64,000 nt of DNA, from contig DATMNI010000285.1 of NCBI GenBank assembly GCA_035570275.1, positions 1 to 64,000 on the forward strand. The letters are read 5' to 3'. Within the stretch, counting starts at the first letter, position 1. Every line of letters begins with the position of its first letter. The stretch is from DATMNI01 sp035570275. Lineage in GTDB: Bacteria; Acidobacteriota; Terriglobia; Bryobacterales; Bryobacteraceae. Made by a program: the position numbers and the translations under genes. Shown piece by piece: positions 41,608 through 50,352 of this stretch. The notes under the pieces were generated by a model, which saw only the letters and a list, made by a program, of their open reading frames with translations, ran no database searches and had not been told where the DNA came from.

Positions 41608-43806
41608 ATGACAATTACAACAATCAAGTTCGCCAGCGCCGGTATTTTGACTGCCGGTTTCACGCTCACACTATGTGTTCATGCCCAGGACAATCGCTTC
41701 CCGGACCCGGTTTACCCTTTTGGCGCGGTGTATTTCCGCAAATCGAATCCCCCGGAACAGGATTGGGAGCGCGACCACAAGACTGCCGCTCAAATGGGCG
41801 TCAACATCTTCCGCCACTGGTTCATGTGGGCCTCGATTGAGAACTCGCCGGGTAAGTATGATTGGCGCGACTATGATCGGATGGTGGAGCTCGAAGGCCA
41901 AAACCACATCAAGGTCGTCATCGCCGAGATTGTCAACGGCGCACCCGAATGGATGTGGGACAAATATCCCCATGCGCGCCACATTGACAGCACCGGCGCT
42001 GAAGGCTACCCTGCCGTCGGCGGCAGTAGCGCCACCAGCAGCGCGCCCCTTTGTCTGGACAATGACGATGTGCAGGGCCAGGCCGGAAAGTTCCTGACTG
42101 CGCTGGTCTCGCGCTATCGCGACAATCCCGCCACCTTGGGCTACGATGTATGGAACGAGGGGGGGATGCAAGAATGCTTTTGTCCCGCTACCCAGGCTAA
42201 ATTCCGCGACTGGTTGAAAGCAAAATACGGTACAATCGAAGCCCTCGGAAAGGCCTGGCACCGCTACAGCTTCGGCGACTGGCAATCGATTCATCCGCCG
42301 CGCGGCGGTGGCGGCTACCCCGATTCGCTCGACTGGATCGCATTCCGGCGGGACGACGCGATTCGCCTGCTGCACTGGCGCACGGAACTGATTCGCCGAT
42401 TGGACAAGAGAAACAAGGTAACCGCGCACGGCGTGGGAACTCTCACCGACATCGGGTGGCGAACGGCAGCCGACGTGGACTTGTACGGCTACACGTGGGT
42501 TGCCTCACGCCACACCAACGATCCCTGGATGCAGTTTCAGGCGGTGGACGTAGTCCGGGGCGCCTCGCGCGGCAAGCCGTTCTGGCACGCCGAAGCGACG
42601 GGCGGGCCGCTCTGGCTGCAGCCGCAGGTGATCAATCGCCCATTGGAAGATGGCCGCAGCTCGGACGATAAGGACGTCCGTGTCTGGAGCCTGATCGATA
42701 TGACTGCCGGCGCTACCGGCATCCTCTTCACACGCTGGCGTCCGTTGTTGGACGGCCCGTTGTTTGGGGCGTTTGGGCCGATGGGGATGGACGGTTCGGT
42801 CACCCCACGGGCGGAGATGGCCAGCACGTTGGCACGCTGGACCAACGCGCATGGTGACATTTGGAAGTCGCGGCCGGTCAAGGGCGACGTGGGTATTGTC
42901 TTCGTCCCGGAGGCCGACGATTTTAACGGGATCCAGAGCGGCGCCGCGGCTGGTGGTGGCGGTGGCCGCGGGGGCCGCGGTGCCGCGGCTGGGGGCGGCG
43001 GGGGAACAGCGGCCGGAGCCTACGTCCAATCTCTGCAAGGCGCCTACCAGGCCTTTTTCGACTCGAATATCCAGGCTGACTTCGTCGGTGTCAATGACAT
43101 TGGAGAATATCCCGTCATCTATCTCGCCTACCCCGAGATGCTCAAGAAATCCACGGCGGACAAGCTGCGCGACTATGTCGCTAAGGGCGGCAAGTTAATC
43201 AGTGAAGGATGCCCCGGGTATTTCGGGGACGGTGGCACGGTGGGCGCCGTGCAGCCAAACCTTGGCCTGGACGAGTTGTTCGGAGCCCGCGAGACTTATG
43301 TCCAGTTCACTCCCGACCTGCTGGACAGGCTGACCCTGACCGTGAGGGACAAACAAATCGGTGGAGGGTACTTCCTGCAGGAGTACAAGCTGGCGGGAGG
43401 GCAGGCGGTGGGCCAGTACGCCAACGGACACATCGCAGCCGTCGAGCACACCTCGGGCAAAGGAAAGACACTGTTGATCGGCACATTCCCGGGCGGGAGC
43501 TATTACCGGAACCACTCGCCTGCGGCACGCGAATTCTTCGCTGGCCTGCTAACCTGGGCGGGTATCCAGCAGCAGGTGCAGTCGAGCGACCCGGAAGTGA
43601 AAGCCAGGCTTCATAAAGGAGCCGGCGGCACTTATATTTGGGTTGTGAATCCCACGCGAACGGTGCGGACGGTGAAGATCACACTGCCCTCCACGTTTCA
43701 ACGCGCCACGGAACTCTGGCAGGAATCGAGCCACACCGCCGTTGACGGCAAGACACTGACTACGACCGTCGAAGACCGGAACGCCGCCGTCATTCGGCTG
43801 GACTAA
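41608..43806 (+). CDS. GH42 family beta-galactosidase, exported
   Basis: 732 aa with a signal peptide. The GH42 barrel is clear: PFGAVYFRKSNPPEQDWERD, FRHWFMWASIENSPGKYDW and NPATLGYDVWNEGG with the acid/base Glu184, then KPFWHAEATGGPLWLQ with the nucleophile Glu329. The C-terminal half has the trimerisation domain (LRDYVAKGGKLISEG) and a small beta domain. A Gly/Arg/Ala-rich insert occupies about residues 446-471. It lies 63 bp after the receptor, so imported or surface-bound galactosides are plausible substrates. Confidence 0.9.
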   Translation: MTITTIKFASAGILTAGFTLTLCVHAQDNRFPDPVYPFGAVYFRKSNPPEQDWERDHKTAAQMGVNIFRHWFMWASIENSPGKYDWRDYDRMVELEGQNHIKVVIAEIVNGAPEWMWDKYPHARHIDSTGAEGYPAVGGSSATSSAPLCLDNDDVQGQAGKFLTALVSRYRDNPATLGYDVWNEGGMQECFCPATQAKFRDWLKAKYGTIEALGKAWHRYSFGDWQSIHPPRGGGGYPDSLDWIAFRRDDAIRLLHWRTELIRRLDKRNKVTAHGVGTLTDIGWRTAADVDLYGYTWVASRHTNDPWMQFQAVDVVRGASRGKPFWHAEATGGPLWLQPQVINRPLEDGRSSDDKDVRVWSLIDMTAGATGILFTRWRPLLDGPLFGAFGPMGMDGSVTPRAEMASTLARWTNAHGDIWKSRPVKGDVGIVFVPEADDFNGIQSGAAAGGGGGRGGRGAAAGGGGGTAAGAYVQSLQGAYQAFFDSNIQADFVGVNDIGEYPVIYLAYPEMLKKSTADKLRDYVAKGGKLISEGCPGYFGDGGTVGAVQPNLGLDELFGARETYVQFTPDLLDRLTLTVRDKQIGGGYFLQEYKLAGGQAVGQYANGHIAAVEHTSGKGKTLLIGTFPGGSYYRNHSPAAREFFAGLLTWAGIQQQVQSSDPEVKARLHKGAGGTYIWVVNPTRTVRTVKITLPSTFQRATELWQESSHTAVDGKTLTTTVEDRNAAVIRLD

Positions 43807-43825
43807 GGGGAAGGAGTACGGACTT

Positions 43826-45724
43826 ATGAGCCCGGGGAAGCCGAATCGCCGGCAGTTCTTGCAGACTGGTATTGCGCTTACAGCGGGCGCCACGGGTAGG
43901 ATTGCCGGACAGGTCCTCCCGGGAGCACGCGCGGCGTCTAAAGATCCCGCCCGCGAGTGGCATCATTATGGAGGCGACCCGGGAGCGACCCGGTACTCGC
44001 CGCTGGATCAAATCAAGCCCTCCAACGTCAAGCAACTCAAGGTGGCATGGGTACATCATACTGAGGATGCCATGGAGCGGCCGGCAACCACGATTGAGTG
44101 CGAGCCGACCGTGGTCGACGGCGTGATGTACATCCAGACGGCGCAGCTGCAGACACGGGCTTTGGACCCCGTAACCGGTAAGGCGTTGTGGAACTTCGAC
44201 CCCAGGGCGAGCCGGCAAGGACGGGGCGCTTCGGGGTTTAGCCGGGGCGTTACCTACTGGCAGAATCCGGATGACGCCAAGGATCGGCGGATCTATGCGC
44301 CGGATGCGGGTCAACTGCATTGTCTGAACGCCAAAACCGGCGAACCGAACCCGGGTTTCGCTCAGGAGGGAGTGCTCGACCTGGTCAAGGGCTACGATCC
44401 GGATCGGCCCGACCAGTGGGTGAGGCTCACCAGCCCTCCCACGGTTTACAACGGAATACTGATCTGTGGCGGAGAAGTGGGCGAGGCTCAGGATGCGGCC
44501 CCCGGTCATATTCGGGGCTTCGATGCCAAGACCGGCAAACTCCGCTGGATTTTCCACACTATCCCCAAGCCTGGCGAATTCGGGCACGACACGTGGGGCG
44601 GTGATTCGTGGAAACGGGCGGGCGGCACCAACAACTGGGGCGGCATGAGTGTGGATCTGAAGCGGGGGTGGGTGTTCGCTTCGACTGGCGCGCCGTCATT
44701 CAATTACTACGCCGGCGACCGTAAGGGTACCAACCTGTTCTCGGACTGCGTTCTCGCGCTGAAGGCCGAGACCGGAGAGCGGGTATGGCATTTTCAAACT
44801 ACCCACCACGACACCTGGGACTACGACCTCCCCTGCCAGCCATCGTTAATTACGATGTCACAGGGCGGCCGTCAATTCGATGCCGTAGCGCAGATGAGTA
44901 AGATGGGCTTGGTGTTTCTGTTCGACCGGGCCACCGGCAAGCCGGTATTCCCAATCGAAGAGCGGCCGGTTCCGGCGTCCACTGTGCCTGGCGAGGAACT
45001 GTGGCCCACGCAGCCGTTTCCGGTCAAGCCGCCGCCGCTGAACCGGCTCAATTTCAGCGAAGACGAAGTGGCAAATCTTTCGCCGGAATCCAAAGCCGCG
45101 ATCCTGGCGGTTGTGCGAAAGTCAAAATATGGACCGATTTACACGCCGATAAGCCTGGAGGGAACCATCGTCCACCCGGGATTTCGGGGCGGAGTTCTCT
45201 GGGGCGGGGCGAGTTTCGACCCGAAATTGGGCAGGCTATTTGTGAACTCGGATGAAAGCGCCAACGTCGCCGCGCTGTCGAAGGCGCCTCCCGATAAAGA
45301 CTATCCTTATGTACTGACGCAGCGAGCCCGGTTCCTGGATCCGGACGGCTACCCGGCGATCAAACCACCATGGGGCTATATGACGGCAATCGACCTGGAA
45401 AGCGGCTCATTTGCCTGGCGGGTGGTAAACGGCGAGTACGAGGCTCTGAAGGCCAGGGGTGTTGCGAAGACCGGCACTTATTCGACTGGCGGATCCATCG
45501 CCACGGCGGGCGGCCTCGTGTTTATAGCTTCCACTTATGACGGGAAATTCCGCGCCTTTGACTCGAAGAGCGGCGAAATCCTATGGGAGTATGCGCTGCC
45601 GGCGGCGGGTTATACCAATCCCTGCACTTACGAAGTGAATGGCCGGCAGTTCGTCACGATTGCATGCGGCGGCGGGAAGGGATTCAGCAAGCCGGGCGAT
45701 CAGGTAGTCACTTTCGCCTTATGA
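43826..45724 (+). CDS. PQQ-dependent dehydrogenase, Tat-exported
   Basis: 632 aa. The leader RRQFLQTGIALTAGATG is twin-arginine-like, unusual for a quinoprotein. Propeller blades: EWHHYGGDPGATRYSPLDQI, TRALDPVTGKALWNFDP, HIRGFDAKTGKLRWIFHTI, LKAETGERVWHFQTTHHDTW and FRAFDSKSGEILWEYALP. The HHDTWDYDLPCQP stretch is conserved in glucose/quinate-type PQQ enzymes. No Gly/Arg insert. The stop overlaps the next gene (ATGA), tying it to a pentaheme cytochrome. Confidence 0.9.
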   Translation: MSPGKPNRRQFLQTGIALTAGATGRIAGQVLPGARAASKDPAREWHHYGGDPGATRYSPLDQIKPSNVKQLKVAWVHHTEDAMERPATTIECEPTVVDGVMYIQTAQLQTRALDPVTGKALWNFDPRASRQGRGASGFSRGVTYWQNPDDAKDRRIYAPDAGQLHCLNAKTGEPNPGFAQEGVLDLVKGYDPDRPDQWVRLTSPPTVYNGILICGGEVGEAQDAAPGHIRGFDAKTGKLRWIFHTIPKPGEFGHDTWGGDSWKRAGGTNNWGGMSVDLKRGWVFASTGAPSFNYYAGDRKGTNLFSDCVLALKAETGERVWHFQTTHHDTWDYDLPCQPSLITMSQGGRQFDAVAQMSKMGLVFLFDRATGKPVFPIEERPVPASTVPGEELWPTQPFPVKPPPLNRLNFSEDEVANLSPESKAAILAVVRKSKYGPIYTPISLEGTIVHPGFRGGVLWGGASFDPKLGRLFVNSDESANVAALSKAPPDKDYPYVLTQRARFLDPDGYPAIKPPWGYMTAIDLESGSFAWRVVNGEYEALKARGVAKTGTYSTGGSIATAGGLVFIASTYDGKFRAFDSKSGEILWEYALPAAGYTNPCTYEVNGRQFVTIACGGGKGFSKPGDQVVTFAL

Positions 45725-46227
45725 GCCGGCTGAGCGACCTGCCGCGGGCGGCAATCCGGCTGACAGCAATCCTGCTGGCGGCGGTGCTTTCCGCGCAGCC
45801 GAACCCTGGGCCGCCGCAGCCGATACCCTTCAGTCACAAGACGCACACAGCGGCGGGTGTCAAATGCCTGGACTGCCATACCATTCGAAAGCCTGGTTTT
45901 GCGGCAGGCCTTCCGGGGGAAGCGGCCTGCATGGGGTGCCATTCGACGGTCAAGACGGATAGCCCGGCGATCCAAAAGCTCTCGGAGTTCCACAAGACCA
46001 GGAAGGCGGTGCCCTGGGTCAAGGTCTATAAGGTGCCCGATTATGTCTGGTTCTCTCACCAGGTTCATTACCGGGAAGCTCATATCGAGTGTGACACCTG
46101 CCACGGTCTGGTGGCCGAGCGGGAGGCGATTGTCAAGGAAAGACCCACGTCCATGGCCTCATGTATCGAGTGCCACGAGAAGAACAAGGCATCGACAGAC
46201 TGCGGAACCTGCCACGACATACATTAG
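45721..46227 (+). CDS. Pentaheme c-type cytochrome
   Basis: 168 aa, signal peptide, then five heme motifs: CLDCH, CMGCH, CDTCH, CIECH and CGTCH. Extra histidines in FSHKTHTAAGVKC and FSHQVHYREAHIEC suggest bis-His ligation as in the cytochrome c3/c7 family. Start ATG 45721 overlaps the PQQ dehydrogenase stop, so the two are translationally coupled. I infer it takes electrons from that enzyme. Confidence 0.92.
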   Translation: MSRLSDLPRAAIRLTAILLAAVLSAQPNPGPPQPIPFSHKTHTAAGVKCLDCHTIRKPGFAAGLPGEAACMGCHSTVKTDSPAIQKLSEFHKTRKAVPWVKVYKVPDYVWFSHQVHYREAHIECDTCHGLVAEREAIVKERPTSMASCIECHEKNKASTDCGTCHDIH

Positions 46228-46492
46228 TTGGTTTGGGCGCGCGCTTGCCGTCAGGGCCGCTAGCCCCATCCGGATCAGATTCTTGCTACCGCCTTATTGT
46301 CCCAACCGGCTCGATGCAGCTCCAGTCATCCTCTCCCCCTCCGTTGCCCCTGAATCCGCGGTGCCCCGCGTAGGCTAATGTAATGTACACCCGGCGATAA
46401 CGGACGCTCCGATCGCTTGGCGCCTTCCGCCCGGGTTCGGACTCCCCCGGAAATCCATATCGCCGCATTGCCGCGACACGTCAAAACAGAGC
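46228..46492. other. Intergenic region without a recognisable gene
   Basis: 265 bp between the pentaheme cytochrome and the third receptor promoter. I see no coding sequence with family character, no RNA gene and no repeat of the two families found elsewhere. Confidence 0.5.
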
Positions 46493-46521
46493 TTGACAGG
46501 TAGAAATTCGTCTGATATGTG
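46493..46521 (+). promoter_or_regulatory. Promoter of the third Oar-like receptor
   Basis: TTGACA (46493-46498), 17-bp spacer, TATGTG (46516-46521). The spacing is ideal. Apart from TTGACA it does not share the block found at the other two receptors. Confidence 0.65.
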
Positions 46522-46524
46522 TAA

Positions 46525-46543
46525 TGGTCATACCGTTAGACCA
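46525..46543. promoter_or_regulatory. Degenerate GntR/FadR-type operator 3
   Basis: TGGTCATACCG, one base short of the TGGTNNNACCA box, followed by TTAGACCA, so TGGTC and GACCA arms also occur at wider spacing. It lies just past the -10. It may be a weaker site for the same regulator. Confidence 0.5.
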
Positions 46544-46585
46544 ATCCGAAAAAGAAGACAGGTCGACGCTGAAGGGAGTACAAAA

Positions 46586-49500
46586 ATGCTTTCCATGTCG
46601 AAAATGCTTCGGTGTGCAGTTCTGGCCGGAACCATTGGCGTGAGTTCCCTTTTCCTCTCCGCTCAGACAGGGACGTCCCAGTTGACTGGAATTCTGACTG
46701 ACCCAGCTAAGGCGCTTATCGCGGGCGCCCAGGTAACACTAACAAACGTTGGCACCGGCGCTGCACGGTCCACAACCTCGAACAGCGACGGATATTACAC
46801 CTTGGTCCTGCTTGAGCCAGGCATATACACGCTCCGCGTTCAAAAGACAGGTTTTGAGACCATGGTCCAGACAGGGCTCAAACTGGATGTGGCGCAAAGC
46901 GCACGGCTGGATTTCACGCTATCGCTCGGCTCAGTAAATCAGGAGATATCCGTCAGTGCCAGCGGCGCGCTGCTCGAATCGGAGACAGCCACACTCGGAC
47001 AAACAATCGATAACAACGCAATCGTGAATCTGCCGCTGAACGGACGAAATAGTTACGCATTTGCCACTCTGGTGCCAGGAGTTCGAGCCGCTCTGTTGTT
47101 CACGGGCGTGGCTTATTCCTTCTTCACGGACCAATACGTCTCCATCAACGGTTCCCGGCCAAATCAAAACCTCTTTCTCCTCGACGGAGGAGCCAATTCG
47201 AACGCCGCCTTCAATGGACCCGGATTCTACCCATCCGTCGATCTTGTGCAGGAGTACAAGGTGCAAACCAACAACTACAGCGCCGAGTACACGGAAACCA
47301 CGGGCGGTGTGGTCAACGTAGTCACCAAGTCGGGAACCAACCAGGTCCATGGGGATCTGTTCGAGTTTTTGAGAAACAGCAAATTAGAGGCCACGAACTT
47401 TTTCATCAATCAGGCGGGACAAACGAAGGGCGCGTTTATATTTAATGAGTTTGGCGGGACGGTTGGCGGACCGGTGGTAATTCCGCACCTTTACAACGGC
47501 CGCAACCGCACATTTTTCTTCTTCTCCTACGATGGTCTCCGGTGGGTTCAATCCTATCCGATGACCACGTCTTTGCCCACTACCGCCCAGCGGACCGGCG
47601 ATTTTTCCAACACAAAGAACCAGAACGGCCAGCTGGTAACCATATACGACCCGGCCTCGACAGTTCCAAACCCGAGCGTGCCCGGCACCTTCACCAGGTC
47701 GCCGTTCGCGGGAAATATCATTCCGGTGTCGCGTCAGGATCCGGTTGCGGTGAACATCATGAACCATGTGCCCCCGCCCAACCTCACGGGAGCGCCCTTT
47801 ACCGCTGCTAACAACTTCACCTCCAATGCATCGGCGCCCCTGGTGAAGGACGCATATAGTCAGCGCCTCGACGAGGCTTTTAACGATTCGAACAGATTCT
47901 TCGCGCGGGTTTCCATTCAGCAGACCGACACGGGAAGGCCGAAATTGTATGGTCCGGAGTTTCTGGTCGCCACGCCGATCAACGCCACCAACGAGTATGA
48001 CAACAGCCGCCAGGCCACCACGGGCTACACCCGAATTATTAATCCGACAACGGTGATGGACCTCAGCTCCAGTTTTGTCAGATACACTCTTCTGCGGATA
48101 ACTCCCGCCGTGGGCTTTAATCCAGTGAACCTTGGCCAACCCGCCTACATGAACCAGTTACAACCTGCGTTAACTCCCTGCTTTCCGGTTGCCGCGGTTA
48201 GCGGACTCGGCGTGCCGCTGCTCGCTTCGGGCGTGGGCGGCGGCTTCATCGGAAGTTGCGGCGTCCTTAACGACGGTTACGATAATTTTAACGAGCATGG
48301 AACCTTCACCCGGACCGCGGGCAACCACACTGTGAAGTTCGGCGCCCGGTTCACGGTCAAGCGCCTCAATACGAATCGCTACTCCGTGGCCAATTCTTCG
48401 TACTCGTTCACCCCCAGTTTCACGCAAGGCCCGAACCCGCAGGCCGCCAGCGCCACCAGCGGTGTTGCCTTTGCCAGTATGCTTCTTGGAGTGGGCACCG
48501 GCAGTATAACCACGAACGGGCCAGGCGTTTCGTTGGCGGAGAAATCCTACGGGGGCTTCGTCCAGGACGATTGGAAGGTCACCAGCCGGCTGACTTTGAA
48601 CTTAGGCATCCGATGGGACCACATCGACCCCCGAAACGAGCGGTACAACCGTATTACAGATTTCAATTTCACCGCTCCTTCTCCTCTGAAGGTTAGCGGA
48701 TTCAACCTTACGGGCGGCCTGGAATTTCCCGGCGTCAATGGATTACCCAGGGGGGACTACAGCTCCTCGTGGCGCGATGTTGCCCCCCGCTTTGGGTTCG
48801 CGTATCTGGTGACTCCTCGGACCGTGGTCCGGGGCGGTGTGGGAGTTTTTTACGGACCTACCGGTAGCGCGAGCGTCAACGGAAATACCGAGCCCATAGC
48901 CGGCTTTCAGAGTTCCACCGCCTGGGTGGGATCGATTGACGGCTTGTCCCCCACGAATTACCTCTCGAATCCCTATCCAAACGGTTTCATCCGCGCCACT
49001 GGAAGTTCACTAGGCCTCGGCACGTTGCTGGGCAACTCCATTGTGGGTTTGGACCGGGACCACCGCGACTCCCAGGCGTATCAGTGGAATGTTGGGATTC
49101 AACAGACGCTGCCAGGTCAATTCGTGGTGGAGGCCGCCTACGCCGGCAGCAGGGGACTCCACCTGGTCGGCGATCTCAACTACAATGCCCTGCCGGACCA
49201 GAATCTCGCGCTGGGCAGTACGTTGACGGCTAAGGTCGCAAATCCTCTTTTCGGTCTGCTGCCGGCCGGATCCGCCTTGAACACTCCCACCATTTCCGCC
49301 GGACAGCTATTGCTGCCCTATCCGCAGTTCTCCGCCGTGACCATGGGCTTTTCTTCCTATGCATCGTCTGTCTATCATGCGTTTGAACTTACCGCGCGCC
49401 GCCGGGTTTCCAGTAACTTGAGCATGCTGCTGTCTTACACTTTCTCAAAATCGATGGATGACGATCCGAATGTGACCGAAGGCGGCTTTCCGGGCGAATC

Positions 49501-50119
49501 CATCTCGGGAACGTCTTTTCAGGATCCGAACAACCGGCGCGGCGAACGCGCGCTTTCTCCGTTCGATGCGCCTCAGTCGTTCACCGTCAGCGCTGTCTAT
49601 AACCTGCCGTTCGGTCCTGGACACGCCCTTCTTGCGAATAAGGGATTGCTGAGCGGGATCTTCGGCAACTGGCGCCTTAATGGGATCAACACATTTCGAA
49701 GCGGAGTTCCGCTCGGCCTGACCACGGCTTCCAACACGCTGGGGACGTTCGAAGGAACGCAGCGGCCAAACTGGAACGGCGCGATTCAAACTGTCAGTGG
49801 GCCAATCTCGAACCGGCTGAATGATTACTTCAATACGGCCGCCTTCACTACACCTGCCCCATTTACGTACGGCAACACCGGACGCCTTCTCTCGAGTTTG
49901 CGGGGGCCTGGCGTTGTGAACCTCGATCTTTCCCTGGACAAGGAGTTCCCGGTCATCGAGCGAGTCAGGCTGCAGTTCCGGGCGGAAGCGTTCAATTCTC
50001 TCAATCATCCACTATTTGGCTTGCCTGGGGTCGTGATTGGATCTTCCACCGCGGGGGTAATCAGCCAGCAATTGAACCTGCCTAGAGACATACAGTTTGG
50101 GCTAAAGCTTCTTTTCTGA
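46586..50119 (+). CDS. Oar-like TonB-dependent outer-membrane receptor
   Basis: 1177 aa. Signal peptide (MLRCAVLAGTIGVSSLFLSA), regulatory-like domain (LTGILTDPAKALIAGAQVTL), plug with LPLNGRNSYAFATLVPG and YSAEYTETTGGVVNVVTKSG, and a barrel ending RDIQFGLKLLF. The start is ATG 46586 with GAAGGGAG at 46571; an in-frame start at 46493 would lie within the promoter. It is the most distant in sequence of the three receptors. Confidence 0.9.
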   Translation: MLSMSKMLRCAVLAGTIGVSSLFLSAQTGTSQLTGILTDPAKALIAGAQVTLTNVGTGAARSTTSNSDGYYTLVLLEPGIYTLRVQKTGFETMVQTGLKLDVAQSARLDFTLSLGSVNQEISVSASGALLESETATLGQTIDNNAIVNLPLNGRNSYAFATLVPGVRAALLFTGVAYSFFTDQYVSINGSRPNQNLFLLDGGANSNAAFNGPGFYPSVDLVQEYKVQTNNYSAEYTETTGGVVNVVTKSGTNQVHGDLFEFLRNSKLEATNFFINQAGQTKGAFIFNEFGGTVGGPVVIPHLYNGRNRTFFFFSYDGLRWVQSYPMTTSLPTTAQRTGDFSNTKNQNGQLVTIYDPASTVPNPSVPGTFTRSPFAGNIIPVSRQDPVAVNIMNHVPPPNLTGAPFTAANNFTSNASAPLVKDAYSQRLDEAFNDSNRFFARVSIQQTDTGRPKLYGPEFLVATPINATNEYDNSRQATTGYTRIINPTTVMDLSSSFVRYTLLRITPAVGFNPVNLGQPAYMNQLQPALTPCFPVAAVSGLGVPLLASGVGGGFIGSCGVLNDGYDNFNEHGTFTRTAGNHTVKFGARFTVKRLNTNRYSVANSSYSFTPSFTQGPNPQAASATSGVAFASMLLGVGTGSITTNGPGVSLAEKSYGGFVQDDWKVTSRLTLNLGIRWDHIDPRNERYNRITDFNFTAPSPLKVSGFNLTGGLEFPGVNGLPRGDYSSSWRDVAPRFGFAYLVTPRTVVRGGVGVFYGPTGSASVNGNTEPIAGFQSSTAWVGSIDGLSPTNYLSNPYPNGFIRATGSSLGLGTLLGNSIVGLDRDHRDSQAYQWNVGIQQTLPGQFVVEAAYAGSRGLHLVGDLNYNALPDQNLALGSTLTAKVANPLFGLLPAGSALNTPTISAGQLLLPYPQFSAVTMGFSSYASSVYHAFELTARRRVSSNLSMLLSYTFSKSMDDDPNVTEGGFPGESISGTSFQDPNNRRGERALSPFDAPQSFTVSAVYNLPFGPGHALLANKGLLSGIFGNWRLNGINTFRSGVPLGLTTASNTLGTFEGTQRPNWNGAIQTVSGPISNRLNDYFNTAAFTTPAPFTYGNTGRLLSSLRGPGVVNLDLSLDKEFPVIERVRLQFRAEAFNSLNHPLFGLPGVVIGSSTAGVISQQLNLPRDIQFGLKLLF

Positions 50120-50250
50120 AATTGCGGCGGTGTGAGACTTGCGAATCGTGCCTTACCCTACAGCGCCTTCGCGCTTCAGGTGAAACGCCTTCGGCGTCCG
50201 GACACCCCTTATTCCTGGTGCGACCGGGATTTCGCGATCAGCAATCCTGC

Positions 50251-50276
50251 AAAGCACCCTCACGGTGAGGTGCTTT
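50251..50276. terminator. Hairpin downstream of the third receptor
   Basis: AAAGCACC and GGTGCTTT arms, with inner CTCAC/GTGAG pairs, form a strong stem. It lies about 130 bp after the stop and is followed by TTT within the stem, so it could act as an intrinsic terminator for the receptor. Confidence 0.5.
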
Positions 50277-50352
50277 GGGCTAAGCTGAGGAGTTGGAGGC
50301 CTTTTGTTGGCACTTGCAGCCGGCAGCCGGCTTCCTCCCAAGGCGGCACCAC

